This document shows, one piece after another, positions 11,901 to 26,300 of a stretch of DNA of 64,000 nt. Origin of the DNA: Aplysia californica (lineage: Eukaryota; Mollusca; Gastropoda; Aplysiida; Aplysiidae); the NCBI RefSeq assembly GCF_000002075.1, contig NW_004797532.1, positions 123,652-187,651 on the forward strand, given 5' to 3'. The notes below the pieces were generated by a model. The model worked only from the letters and a program-made list of their open reading frames with translations. It made no database searches and had not been told where the DNA came from. Position 1 is the stretch's first letter; the number at the start of each line of letters is the position of its first letter. The translations under genes were made by a program, and so were the position numbers.

Positions 11901-14900
11901 TTTTTTTTTTTTTTCAGATAATGTGACAACATGTGGACGTGACTGTTTTGTGAAGGATCCCCCGACAGGGGATAAGAATACAAAGGCGTTGAATGGGGGA
12001 GGGGGGGACAGACTCAATATAATGAATATGCACTATAAACGTCGGGAACAGATAGCCTAAGAGGAAACTAGGTGGTGATAGTCATAGAGACGACGGACCA
12101 GCCACGTGGCTTTCCAAGCGACCACCTCCGACCATAAATCCACGCAGAATCATTCTCTAAGTTCAGAGAAACATTTCCTCTTGTGAGTCGTTTAACAAGT
12201 ACATTATAAGTTCTTCGAGTGCAGCTGATTAGGCTTACTTGGCTAATCGTTTATCCTGTAGAAGCCTGTCAAGTGTTTTACGGCATTCACGCATGTTGCG
12301 CATCAGGCCTAGTTCTAACTAAACATTACATGCAGTCCTTCAAACACAAGTCAGAAACCTTCTCTCAACAAAAGTACATTTCCAGTGACCAATCAAAAAA
12401 CATTTCAGACCCCCAATCCCCCCCACACACATATTTAACCGACCAGCCCTAGACCGAGACCTGTGTGTCAGTGTCAGTGGGAAGTAGGGTGTGAAAACGC
12501 TGTCCATCACTCTCTTTGTTCGTCCATCACTCTCTTTGTTCGGCCAGAGGGGCATGCTCACCAAATATCCGTTTTCTATGCTTGTCTTAGGCAGGCTGTG
12601 CAGGTTGCTTAACCTGTTGGCGTGTTTCGCGGATCGGAGCGTGCATTTGGAGGGAGTGACCGTGCATTTTTACGTTTAAATTTTATAGTAAAAAACCCGT
12701 CAGATGACGAAAGCATGCGTTTGAGCGGAGCGTGCTTTTGTATGACGTGCGTTTAGGTGGAGACTACTGTGCACAGGCTCTGAACGCTTTACAATACAGT
12801 ACAACATACAACAGTAGCATAAAACATTGTGTTTTGACTAAAGAAAATTATTCCAAATATTTATCTTACTAATTTAAAAACAGAAACGACTTCAGCTGAC
12901 ATTTGAATTAATCAAAAGATTCGATCTCTCTCAAAGTACTTGGTAAAGCATTCCAGATCTTGGGGCCTTGGTATTCAAATGCCCTTTCACCCATTGTTTT
13001 AAGTTTCATATATGGTAAAATAAATTTCTTTTTGTCAGCTGATGACCTTAAACTGCGAGTTGGAATGTGCAGTCTTAACAGATTTGATAAATAGGATGGT
13101 GTATTATCATTCAAACATTTGTGACATAGGGTGGCCAACTTGTACACAATCCTTTTCTCAACAGGAAGCCAATGCAAAGTTCGTAAAAGTCACACAAAAT
13201 CAAAAGTAGTTTTCAACTGTAGAGTTCATAGAAATATGTTTGGGTTTGTGTCCTCCTACCTTGGGACAAGCATCAAATTGGAGATACAGCGGGACTGGCG
13301 TATAGCACAGACTACTATCAGGTTAGAGGTAGAGACTACAGACAAAATGTGGCAACTCTTGACTCATCTAGATGATAGATCTGTCTTGAGCGATTGCCAC
13401 GTGCAGGGGAAAAGCAAGTAGCAACCAAGTTCATGTGCAGCTCAAGCTGAACTTAATGCAAATTCAATTTTAAAATTACTGCAGATCAGAAGCTAAGCTA
13501 TTGTGTGTCAAAGGCCCTGTAGATGTACTTTAAAAAAATCAAACCCGATACTCGTTAGTCCTTGTGACACTTCAGACCTTTCAAGTAGTATTGAAAATCC
13601 GCACAGGCACCCGCCAGACTTTTGGCCATTCCGCTGGTGGTGGTGATGCTGGATATTTTGCCTACAAGCCGATGTGGTGCACTTCATTTGAAGCTTCTCC
13701 AGACAATTTCAGTTGGCTATTAAAATATTGACTAAAGCCTTAAACTATTAGCATTTTCATAATCAGTGCAAATCAGGAGCAAATCGGTGACAAATTAAAT
13801 GCAAATATAGGTCGAACTCGCAGAGACGTATGCGGGACAAAGATTATGAAGCAGCCATCAAATGAGTGCCGCGCGCCATGTTCAGTGTGTACCGGCAGCC
13901 AATTCCCTGGCAGTCCAGAGGGGCAAATTTTAGGTTTATAGGGATGGTACAACTCAGGCAGATGGCGGATGGCAGTGTAAAGGCCCAAATGCTATGTTTA
14001 TATAGGTGTCCCACTGGCAAAACCTGGAGGTAAGAGGGGCTGACGGTACAACTGGGGGTGGTTCAAAGGGATTTGAGTATTTGACTATATATCTGAGCTT
14101 TTCTGTTGCGATGTATTATGACAGTCTAGACAGCTCATCCTGAGAATTAGTGTAGACAGGGACATAATAATTTACAAGCAGCAGATAAACAAAGAACAAT
14201 AATTTGTCCAGGCAGCAATTCACCACCACACGCACAATTATTCACGAAAAAATGTGAAAAGCAGGAACAGAAATTTGCTTCCAGAAAGGTGATGTATACA
14301 CAAAAATAATTCTCTAGACAAACAGATAAAATCAAGAGTAGAGAAGTGATCACAATTCATTCCACTCACCCAGCTGGAGGCCATGGAGCACAAAGGCGGA
14401 GCTGTCACATCATTCTGCAGCCCGGAGTCTGCCACCTCTATGTGGTTGAGCGTCTGCAGTAGTTGTTTCTGCTGCCTGAAAGACATGGCATGCACTCATG
14501 TTGATACTGGTATCACAGGTTATGAGCATAAATTACCTTTATTTTAAATTAAATTTCTTTCCCCAAGGAGAAACTGGTCATGTGTAATAATAATAATAAA
14601 ATAATAAATAGCATTTATACTGCGCATTTCCATTTCCTAAAAAAATGCTCAATGCGCATTAGTCGAAAAAGACATCACATCTTAAAAATTAATCGACATG
14701 CATGTACGTAAAAAAAAGTATTATGCATATAATATCTATGTATATGTGTAAAAATTTCCATGAGAAAAACAGTCTTGCAGAGAGGTTGTAGATGCGTTCA
14801 CTTAAAATATAAAATGAAATAAAAATTAATGAATGGTTACAATAAAATTTAAAATTTAGAGTTCAGCCTCAGACACAAGAAGGGCATTTTCAGGAAAGCA

Positions 14901-17900
14901 TGGCCAAAAATTTGGTGGTTTCGGGTAATGAAAATGAACCACTTTACATAATACAAGCCAAATAAAGCTAAAGGAAATCACCCAAAATAAAATATGTGTC
15001 ACGACGTGGAGGAATCAGGCGCTCATCAATTTTTGGACATGTGGAGTTATTGATACCATTTTAACTCTAGTCCTGCGGGGTTAACTGGAAGAGGGCTCTT
15101 ATCCATCGATGACCCGCTTACGTCACCCGCGAGCTTGTGCCGCAGGGCGCCGGGGTCAGACACCGGTCACGCGAGCGTGCCGTGGCGGGTCAGGGAAACA
15201 CCTCATCTTTTACAGCAAACTGATACGATCAATGAATAAGTGTAACAATCACACGAATAATCCCGTTATCTTCTCATCAGTTGATCAGAGACGCTGAGAT
15301 TGGAAGTTACACCAAATCGAATAACTTTTCCAGAGTTTTCCAGATTTCACACCTATTATGAATGAACTTGCGAACAGCTGCTTATCAGCTATCGTTCGAA
15401 AGAGGAAAAAAATGGGATAATTTCCTAATATTTTTTTTATTCAGTTGCTCTCAAATTTCTCCCTCTGGTAGGACAATGGTTCAAAAACCACCAAATATGA
15501 TTATTTACATCAGGAAACAACGTTTTGTGTAAGAATTAGATTGTTTGAAAAGTGAGGAAAGGTGTTTGCATTGAAAGATGAAAGTCCTATTTCCTGAATA
15601 TCCTTTCGAGTCCCTCAAGTGTCTAACTGGGTCAAAATGCTCATATTTCATTGGATGAACGTCTCAACCGACGCTCCGTTATCTCTACCAATGCTTCGCG
15701 TTGCAAAACAACGCAGAAAGTTCCAGATGGACACACACGCACAAGCAGACGGACGCACATACATTTCAGCACACAGATGCAGACCCCGCACTAAACAAAA
15801 TGCGTTGCCCACGCGGGACGACGACTGATCAGGGACCAGCTGTGGAACGCCCCGCGGGACTGCGCTTATCGGGCAAACATTTATCAGGGAGCAGAATCTT
15901 AAGGGTTAAAGCTTGTTCATTTGTCTTGCTTTCGGTGAAAAAAATACACATATATCATAAATAGAAGTCGAGATATTTGAGATTGAAGGGGGTAGGGATT
16001 GCCTGGTTTCAGAGGTAAAATTAGTGAGAAAATGGCAGTCAAAGTTTGGAGACTTCCACAGCTTCAGAGTCGGAAGAAACTGAAAATTTGCATATTTCTG
16101 CCTTGAATCTACATTTTTAAGTAAAATCCAAACAGAAACGTGTTTTTAAATGGACTTTTAAGGTGTTGAGCTAAAAAACAAAAATTCCATAAAAATTGCC
16201 AAACGGACAGAGAAATGACAGTTCTATCGATTTCATTATTTTGACGAGCGCCTGATTTTACCCCGATGCCTCACATATCGATATCTATGTACATCAGAAA
16301 CTATAGTTGTACCCTTCGTAAAGATTTCACACAAGACTTTCAGTATATTAACAAGCAAATTGCACTTTCTGGAACAAGTTTAACAAATATTCCAATTGAG
16401 CTTGCTGTGAGTAACAATTATAATTTAGTCCTTATATCCTCAGCAGACCAAGTGCGGAATGCAAGGCTAAAACAGGACGGGAAGCAAGAGCTACCAAGTG
16501 ACCATCAAGAACGATGTTATTGAACCATACATGTAAAACCACTGTATTGTGTATAGAGAAAAAGAGTCTCAAAATGAGCATGCAAACGTGTACCAGAGAG
16601 ACCACCAAAGTGCCTGACCAGCTGCATATCAGAGAAAAAAAACATTTCCCCCCCTCCCCCAAATAAAAACAACAATAAACAAACCACCAAACTCACTTTG
16701 GATTCATCTTGAGCACCTTCTGTATGACATTGTTGATTGGTGACCCATCTGCCTTGACCTGTGAGGTCATACCTCCAGAAGCCCGTGTGGGTTCCGGGTC
16801 GGCTGATGACCTAACTGGGGTCGGGGGTTTGGCCTTGTCCGCAGATGAAGAGGACGATTTGTCACCAACACTTGGGCTCTGAAGCAGAACATGAGTTCTG
16901 GGCATGATGACGCTGACTTACTGAATTAGGTTACAACTTCAGAAGAAGGAAAGCAAAAGTGTTAGTCTCTGATACTACTCATGTGCATACTCCTAGTCAT
17001 TTTGTCTAATATTACAATAATTTCGGTGCCATCTAAATAATATGTTAGGAAAAGGGAAGGATAAGATGGGCGTGCATTATTTTCAACACTTTGCCTCCAC
17101 GGGACGCCGATTGGCAACGGTAAGAAGCTGCCCCTTTTCCCCAAGTGACGCTGGTCACTGATCGGCGACAGTGTGATATAGGAACAAAAACGTTGCAGCA
17201 ATGATCTCCTTTTTGACATGCGCACTTGTTAAAGTTAAATTTCTTTTCTGAATGGTCAAAAATCAGTTTGCACACAACAATAGGAGTAATCTTTTTTGGG
17301 GGGAAAAATGTTGAGTAGACCTAGTATGAATTTCTACTTTACTCTTAGGCCATGATGAGAATTTGGGTGATGAATGAGCTAGATCTAATGTTTTCAGTTT
17401 TGATTCTTACTTCCTTTTTGATGAACATACGATCATCACTTTCAATTTTCTCTGTATGCTAAAAATGTCATAATGGTTGGGGTATTTTTGCCGAGATACA
17501 GTACTACAGTACTGATGTATCGCATCAGCATCCTTGTACATGGAGATAAGAGATAAGTGTTGTGCATTCTGTGCGCTGCGAGGGTGGCAAGTGTTAAACT
17601 TTGCCATGTAATTTCAATTTAGAGAAGCTAGATTATTCAGTTCACTAGGTAAAACCCTTTTAAAAGTTATTCAAGAAGTCTTAATGAACTCGTTTAGTAC
17701 AAATGGAAAACCCAAAAAATCTTTAAAACACACCACAAAACACAAGGACTCTTGCCGAGGTCCTCTTGCAGGCACTGGTAAATGTCATAATTTCTTATTC
17801 AAGGAGGAACTACACTTTTAGACCGCTTTACAAACTCAGTTATGGATTCAAAAGTCACAATATGAAGAAATTTACATCATATACTTCAGAAGCAAGACTG

Positions 17901-20900
17901 CAAATACCATATACATGTATATGAGTTGAAAAACTGCCTTCTCATAGCTTGTCCACTTAAAAAAAAATTCTAGCTTATTCGCTTATTTGCCAATGTGCGT
18001 GAAACTTTGCATGGTGTTCCTGTAGGCCAGTGACCCAACAAAAATTTAAAATAAAAAAAAAATTGATCCAGCAGTTTACAAATTGCTCATTTTGAGATAG
18101 CAACACCACTTTGCAATCCCCTTTTCGGTGTAATCTTGTAGCTTTCCCCCCTAAAACTGTCTAAAAGTTACAACATGCGTCTTAGAAAGCACTCATTCGT
18201 CTGCTGGATCTTGTTTCATGGTGCGCTTTTAAATGTGGTGTTGAGGAAAATAGGTCAACTTCTTATGTTTCAGGCATATGCTGTAAATTACCTTTAATTT
18301 TTTACCAAGGTCACATCAAAGATACTCTGTCATAACATTATTTTTCAGTGACCTTTATTGACAGGCTTTTAGATTCTGTGGTCATCAAACTAAAAGACCT
18401 GTGAAGATTAATCGGGGCAATTTGTTTTTACCCCACTTTAACCATGGCTACAGTAATTGCTACAATGTTGTGATCACTATATCTACATCTCTTAATTTAC
18501 CTAATCAGACCCAAGTCATTTTGAGATAATATCGACTAAAAAGGAAAAAGAAAAACATGCAAACCAAAAACACATTTCACCAGGTGGCATAGAGACAAAT
18601 ATTGTACAAAATTACAAAATGATCAAACCCTATCAAACCCTAAAATATGTCAACCCCCCCCCCCCCCCCAAACTGTGATTTGTCCAAATCCAACCCCTCC
18701 AAAAAAAAGCTTCAGGAAATGTGTACACACAATAATTGTGCATTCTAATATAAATCATGCAGAAAAATTTGGTTGAAATAAAGAAAACCATGCCTTCTTT
18801 CTGCATTTGTGGTATGATATTCATTATAATATTAACACTAGAATTCTAAACTGCCTTGGCAAGACTGTTTCACAGTGGCACAATAGGTGACCAATAGACT
18901 GGACCTCTGGAGCTAGGTAAAGCCCTGGTTCTATTATCTAGGAGCACACCTCTCAACCAGTAAATGTCCACTAATGATGTTTTTTTTTTACATGCATGTA
19001 ATTGTGAAATTTGGTAAGACAAAGCCTCTGACCACAAGGAAGAAAGGTGCACTATACAACATTATAAATTTTATACTCAGGAGGTAAATGATATCATAAT
19101 TTTTAAAAAGCAAAAACCTTACCTACGAGCAGCGATTTGTTATCCCATAACAAATTGAAAAATAAAAAATGGGATAACAGATTTTTAACATCTCCACCAT
19201 AAGACCAGTCACACCTGAACTTTCAAACACACTTAAATTTTGGCAAAATTGCAGTCTGCACCGATGTATTCTCATTGGAGAAAGAGTGAACACTGAAATC
19301 TAGTTTGCTCAAAACTATTTTTCACTTCAGACTGGCTGATGTTTCTCTCAAGTTTCTACGTTGAACTGATCTAAAGCAACATTATTATTTCAAATATTGT
19401 TTCAAACAGACAATTCAACTGCATTGCTTTTCTTGTTCTTAATAATACAGGAGTTAAGCTTTCAGCTGCGTTCATGCTGCTAATGCCATCCACATGTGTT
19501 ATTGTTCCTTTCCTCATCCTCTCAACTCGGTGTGCTTCCATCAGTCTTTAGTAGCTAATTTTCTTTCTTACTCTGAATGTTCTTCTCTGTAATTTGGCAA
19601 CTGCTGTATGCAATATCTCACCTCTTCGTTTGTCAAGCAAGCTGAAGCCAAAGTGATGAGCAATTTTTTTCTGACGATTCATCTGAAATTTACTTCTGAT
19701 TGTGCAAATGCCTTAACGGAAACCTGTTGTTGTTATCGATCCAGTAACGGAAACCTGTATAAAACAGAAACCTGTCTTAACGGAATCTCCCCGCTCCCCC
19801 CTAGATATATTCCTCTTTAATTACCTGTATAAAACAAAAACCTGCCCAACGTGTAAACGGAAAGAAAAATCCGCTCCCTTCCCAGGATTTTACCTGTTTA
19901 AGACGGAAAATGCTTAGCCCGCTCAGCCCTGATTTGAAACAAAACTCGCAAGTTTGGTTCCGCCAGCTCTAAACTTAACGCCATGGCCATGCCGCTGGGC
20001 GAGGAAGGGGAGTAGGGGTGCAATTTGGAGGTAGAAGTTACCCCATCATGTGAGCCCTGACCAATGCAGATGGTCAAGGTGGTGTGGGTGTGAAATCTCA
20101 TGACTGCCCATGAGAGTGCTCGAGTAGCGAGCCTCTACGGAAACTTTCCAGGGTAGCCAGAAGCCAAAGGTGTGAAATTAGATTGACCAATGCCTGCTGC
20201 CCTGATTGTATGGCCAGCCGAGAAAAGAGGAAGGGGAGTAGGGGTGCAATTTGGAGGTAGAAGTTACCCCATCATGTGAGCCCTGACCAATGCAGATGGT
20301 CAAGGTGGTGTGGGTGTGAAATCTCATGACTGCCCATGAGAGTGCTCGAGTAGCGAGCCTCTACGGAAACTTTCCAGGGTAGCCAGAAGCCAAAGGTGTG
20401 AAATTAGATTGACCAATGCCTGCTGCCCTGATTGTATGGCCAGCCGAGAAAAGAGTTCCTCGAATCGTTGTTACATGGCAGTGAAGGGTGGCATTGGTCG
20501 ACTGCTTGTAACGCCGGTGGGTGGGGCTACGGGTGAATGCAAAGGAGACGATCAAGCGTTTCGGTTTTTAATAGGTCAAACAGTGGTCCTATGAAAGGCA
20601 AGCACTGGTGGTAATTGGATAAGACTGACATATGCATCATTATCAGACAGGATAGCAGCTGAGAGGTGTGAAGTTTTGACCACTGCTTGCAGATTGGAAA
20701 AGCAATCCTTGATCCCAGCAACAGGGCCTTTGAAACCCCCCTCCATCACCCCCTAAATTCCCCTGTATAAGACATAATTTTTTACTGGCTCCCTTGCGAT
20801 TCTGTCATACACAGGTTCGACTGTACAATCTTGAATGCTGTTTCATGTTTGACTGTTGAGGAGGATGAACTATCTCTGCCCAGTTTTTTTTTGCAAAAGT

Positions 20901-23345
20901 GAGGAGGTAAAAATATAATATCCTGGTAAAACATGAAATGAGTCATCGTTCATGTGTGTCGTTATTAGACTTGAGTTGCAAAGGAATTAGCACACAGTGG
21001 ATGTCATATATGCTAACAAATTGATATTCTAAAGTCACAATACCGAAGAATAACAACTTCAGAGTTGCCTATATCAATATTCTCTCATTTTCTTCGTTAT
21101 GCCTTGCAATGGAATACTAAAGTGCTGACACATCAGGTTATCATACCATTACCTTAGGACGTGGAAGCGGTCGTGACACCTTTGAGAACAGTTCCGCTTT
21201 CTTATTCTCCTCTGCAAGAGCCCGCATGACAGCACTTGCTTCCTCTCGCGTATCTGCTTTGCAGTCTGAACTGCGTCTGTTAGCTGACAATGGCCGGGCA
21301 GATTTGCTGGACCCTATAGCCAGATGAAAGGAAATACTGTATGACCATATTACACTTGAGATTTGCAGAGCACTGAGCACAAAGACAATATCTTTCTCAT
21401 ATTTCACAAATTAATCCCTAATCCTCACAACACCCTTGTACAATTGAAGGTGACGAAATTCAGAAACGATACCAGATCAACTGCATCCCCTTCATGAAAA
21501 CCAAGTCCATTCTCTTTGAGGGCCGTGAGTTTGACTGTGTCAGTAGCTCTATCAGTATAATCTGCCCTTTTCAACTAGTGCGTTGATGTCAGTCCGATAT
21601 TTTGACCCGATCCTATCCTACTCCTATCAAAGACCTCAATCAGTCACAAAAAAGTGCACTTCAATGAGGATCTATCCCTACCGGGTTTTGACTGTGACGA
21701 TCTCATGTCAGGTACCCTCGGGACAGCTGATTTGTTAGAGGACGCTGGGGCAGATGTCGGCTTCCCTTGGTGCCCTGTGGAAGTGTCTGGAGTTTTCTTA
21801 CGAGCTGCAGTAAGATTAGCACCGGATTTGACTGTGGACACACAAACAAAATTTATGACACATCTAAAAAGAGTCCCAGAAAACAGACAAAGGGGCCAAG
21901 TTGAGCCTTGACTGGAAGAAAACAAAATTCTGTACTTTAAGACAAAGCAACCTGTTTTCTCCCCCGCTAGCACCCCCATTTAACACAAACTTTTCTTCCA
22001 GCCTCTAAAATACTGATACAGAGGACCGCTGTCATCATTGAGAAATAGAATTCATTATACATATAGTTACATACTTTGATGCCAAATCAATAGATGTTAC
22101 TGATGTTGAAATCCAGCAGCCATTTAGTTAAAGTCTTTCTGCAAAACCTTACCAAATGCATTTCTTGTTGTAAAGAGCACTGAGCACAGCCCAGTGAAAA
22201 TGAGCTGTATAAATGGGATCTATCATTGTTTGAAGCCAACTTTAACCAATCTAGAATACAGGTGTCACAATCAGCTAACCCAAAACTTTAAAAAAAAGAG
22301 AACTTTGCTCGGTCAGTCCTCCATACACAGAGAGGTAAAATCACAAAGCTCAGTATCGACATGATGCAGCACATCATTACTATAAGTTAATTTGTAACAG
22401 AGACAGTAGAGCCCCAGGAGGTATACAAGAAGCTTCCATCTCAGTTACCAGCCTACCCTTTGGTTGTAAGGGCTGGAACTCCAGGACAAGAGTGTCGCCA
22501 GGTGAGAACAGTTTCAATGGCTTCATGTCTGTGCCCTGATTGTCGTTCTCATCAGCCCCATAGATCAGCTCTTCTATCTCCTCGCCGATCGGAGAGATAC
22601 GCTCACCATCAGACTCCTGAAAGGACAGTCAAAAATGAAAGATTCATGAGAAGGAAAGAAAGAAAGTGAAAGTGGGGAGGAAAAAGTGGGGGGGGGGGGG
22701 GGGAGATTTAATATATAAAGATAAATGGGAATCAGTTTTAGTAAGAGTTTTACGGCACTTGCAACACAATAAGGTCATATAAGTGCCGAAGATTAAAGGT
22801 GTTACAAGAGAGTAACAAACACAAAAAAGAAGGAGGAGAAAAAAAGACTATAGAGGTTTGATAGGAAAGAAGAAGCAAACCACACCAAAGCACCCGCCAA
22901 CCACCCACTAAATGGGAACGAGTCACTCTAAATCAAAGACACACTACTAAGGCCTCAAGATTGGATCCTGACCTGCAAGGTCATATTGTTTGGCCTGCTA
23001 TCATTCACAAAAAAAAATTGGAAGACATGTTTGTAATGTGCGGAGGACTTGGTCACCAAAACAAATAATGAGAAAAACCTGTGAAAGCAGCTGTCCATAA
23101 CTGGAAAAGCAAAAGCCACTTTTTTCTTTTATATGAGAAAGCCACTGAAATTCCCTGAGCAAAAAATATAGAATTCATGACACTCAATTTAACATGAAAA
23201 ATGAATTTAAGTGTCAATTTCTAGCACATGATGAATCATGTATGTGTACCTGCACTTCACACAAAACCTTTGATTTGCTGTATATAACAACTGGGTGTAT
23301 TGGGTGATAGCTGGAGTGTGTGTGTGTGTGCGTGCGCGTGTGAGT

Positions 23346-23397
<52 letters not shown>

Positions 23398-26300
23398 CTG
23401 AGTTTCCTACATGCCTAAGCATTTATATGACCAGATTGACATCATGGATACAAACCTTGTTTCTGATCTATGAAAGCATAGCTGTGGGCTTTAGTATTTA
23501 CCTACAGTAGATTATCTAATGAAATGTCAATATCTTTTGTACCTGTTAAGTCTGTAATCAAATGTGCCACAGGGTCAGGCAAGTGGTGGTTTAAAAGAAA
23601 AGACATAACTATAGATGGTGAACAAGGTAAGAGCACTAGGTGCATTATTGGGAGTAGCTGGGGTAGACTCATGCAGGACAATAAAACTCAGTTGCTACTT
23701 CATTTGCTGTATTCAAAACAAATAAATGAGCAGTAAAACATCTCAGACATATCGAGCAAATATGACAACAATTCGTACATTGATCAGCATGCAGTGTGGC
23801 CTTCACAATTCATACATACACTGAATTTTTTTTCTCCAATTTTCATAACTGTTATTCAAGAACAAGACATTTGCATATTAATGGGTATCTTTTGGAACAA
23901 ACTAAACAACAGACAACAATAGCCACCTGATAAGTACAGAAACTAGGGACACTTTCCAGCAACCCACATCTTTGTATTTGTAAGGCAAGTAGGTCACTAG
24001 CATTTGAGCACATACCACAACAAAAGTTCACTGAAGAAAACAGTTCAGTTGCAACACATGGCGAGTTAGCATGGTATCTGCAATGCTTCGTCAGGAACAT
24101 AGACAGAAAATAAATAGCAACAATGGCACGATGGGGAAGAAGCAGACAACATCATTGGGCCCACCAAGCAACTGACCACCAGTGGGGAGAGGTAAGTAAG
24201 CCCCTTGTGCCAGTGGTGCGAAGACAACAGACGGCATGCCGCTATTTCTACACTTCTCTACCACAACAGCCTGCCAACAGTTCACATTAAGCTGTCAACC
24301 ACACACATTAGCAGGCATTGGGTATTTTCCACATTCACTTTTTCCAATTAATTTGCTTACACATAATACCACAATGACAAAACCAACAACAAAGCAGTAA
24401 ACATAAAAACTCCCTCCCCCCTATTCCCCCAGTATCTTTACTCTTTTATTCTACACAGGCTACAAAATATGTCACCACCAGGTAGAATCAGGCGCTCGTC
24501 AATATTCGGGCATATAGGGTTATCTGTATCATCTTTAAGCCTGTTTATTTGCCTTTCCTTTGTAGAAAAAAATATCCATCCTTGCTGAAAATAAGTAAAA
24601 ATATTTGACATTGAAGGAGATCAGGGTGGCCTGGTTTCAGAGTTAAAATCAGCGAGAAAATCGCCGCTAAAGTTTAGTAACTTCCATAACCTGAGAGTCC
24701 TTGGAAACTCAAAATTTGCTTTTTTTGTGTGCCTTAACCAAGATATTTCAGTAAAATCCACACAAAAATGTGTTCATAAATGGACATAAAAGGTGTTGAG
24801 CCAAAAAAAAATTAATTAAAAGAAATGAAATTTGTTTTAATGCTCATCCCCCCCAAAATGCCAATTTCTGGTTTCACCATGATGCATCACAAATAATGAT
24901 TATTTTGTGTAACAATCTGACTTCAATTCATCTCCCCTCCCCACTCTGCTTCCATAGCACCCCTATCCCATTTCTGTATCAACCTTTCAATTAAATTATA
25001 AACAAAAATCCAAAAAATGGAATAGCTCACATTCCTTTTTCCCAGTAGTGAAATAACAACTTACAAGCTAAAAATCCCCCCCCCCCCATCTCCTTTTCAA
25101 CAACCTACAAAAGCAATAGGCAAACTTTATAAAAATCGATTTAAAATGCTTTTCTATAACAAGAAAGTCTCAAAGATCCCAAGACAAAGTACGTATTTCC
25201 AAACCTGCGCCAATTCTTCACAGATATCTTCCTCGATATCCTGGACAAAACAAGAAAAACCAACATGAAATTCAAAGATTTAAAAGACATTGAAAAAGAA
25301 AAAAAAACCAAAGACGTAAAGAACACAACCAAAATCCTGAGAGACTGAAAATTAGAGAGAGACTAATCGAAGAAAAGAAAGCCTACAACATTCTGATGTA
25401 TATTTACATTTCCTCTTTAACAGACAGAAATCTGAACATTTCTTTTTTCTTTCAAAATCAGTACTTAGGAACTGAAAAGATTGGAAACGGAACTGATTAG
25501 GCTCCTGCTACTCATATATGTCAAAATTTAGATCATTTAGGTGGGCCTCCGACTATTGCCTGTCAGGGTCAACCCTGGCTGAGAGGGATACAACATCCCA
25601 GCAGAAAGGAGATTCGATAAAAATTCTCCCCACTTGAGAATCAAACTCCAATCTCTTGCATGTGACAGTGAAGCCTGTAACGGCTACACCGCAGATGCCA
25701 ATGTATTTTTTAAAAATATTGTCTCAACAGTCCATGGCAATTCTCTACAGTAGTTTTATAATTTAATCTTTTCAACACCTGTTTCTTTAATTTGTGTTGC
25801 TAGATATAAAAAATACAAATCTAAAAAAAAAATTCAGGACAAATAATGGATCTTATCAGCAAGAGTCATCTTGAAAGGAAACTCACCGAGTCCGCATCCA
25901 AAGCTAAACTCTGGCGAATGAACTTGTTCATCTGAAGGCTTTCTCTTAATTTCTGAAAAAAAGGTTCATGGTTAATACAGTTGAAAAATCAAACAAAACT
26001 TTTCAACTTAAGTAACATTTATTGATGACTGATGTTCTCAAAAGATAGGAAAAAATATGCACTGGCCAAAAAAAATCTATGCAAGAGATCAGTACTAGGA
26101 TGTAATTTTGTTTCTATCAAAAGTATCAGAGTCAGATCTCCATGCACACCATGTTTTTCATTCAAGGCAATATTGATGGTTGAAGTCTTTCATTTTTGTC
26201 AAAAACTTAAAACACACCCCCAGACAACCAAAAAGAACCTTTTGAAGGCTTTTAATTTACAAGTACACCCTCTCATCCCCCATCTTTCCCAATTAAAAAT

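Larger units (their letters stand above)
22617..24467. other. KATNIP intron 9, distal part: SINE copy and microsatellites
   Basis: Apart from the SINE at 22739-22935, a G run at 22687-22703 and the GA tract at 23343-23397, nothing recognised. Confidence 0.45.
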
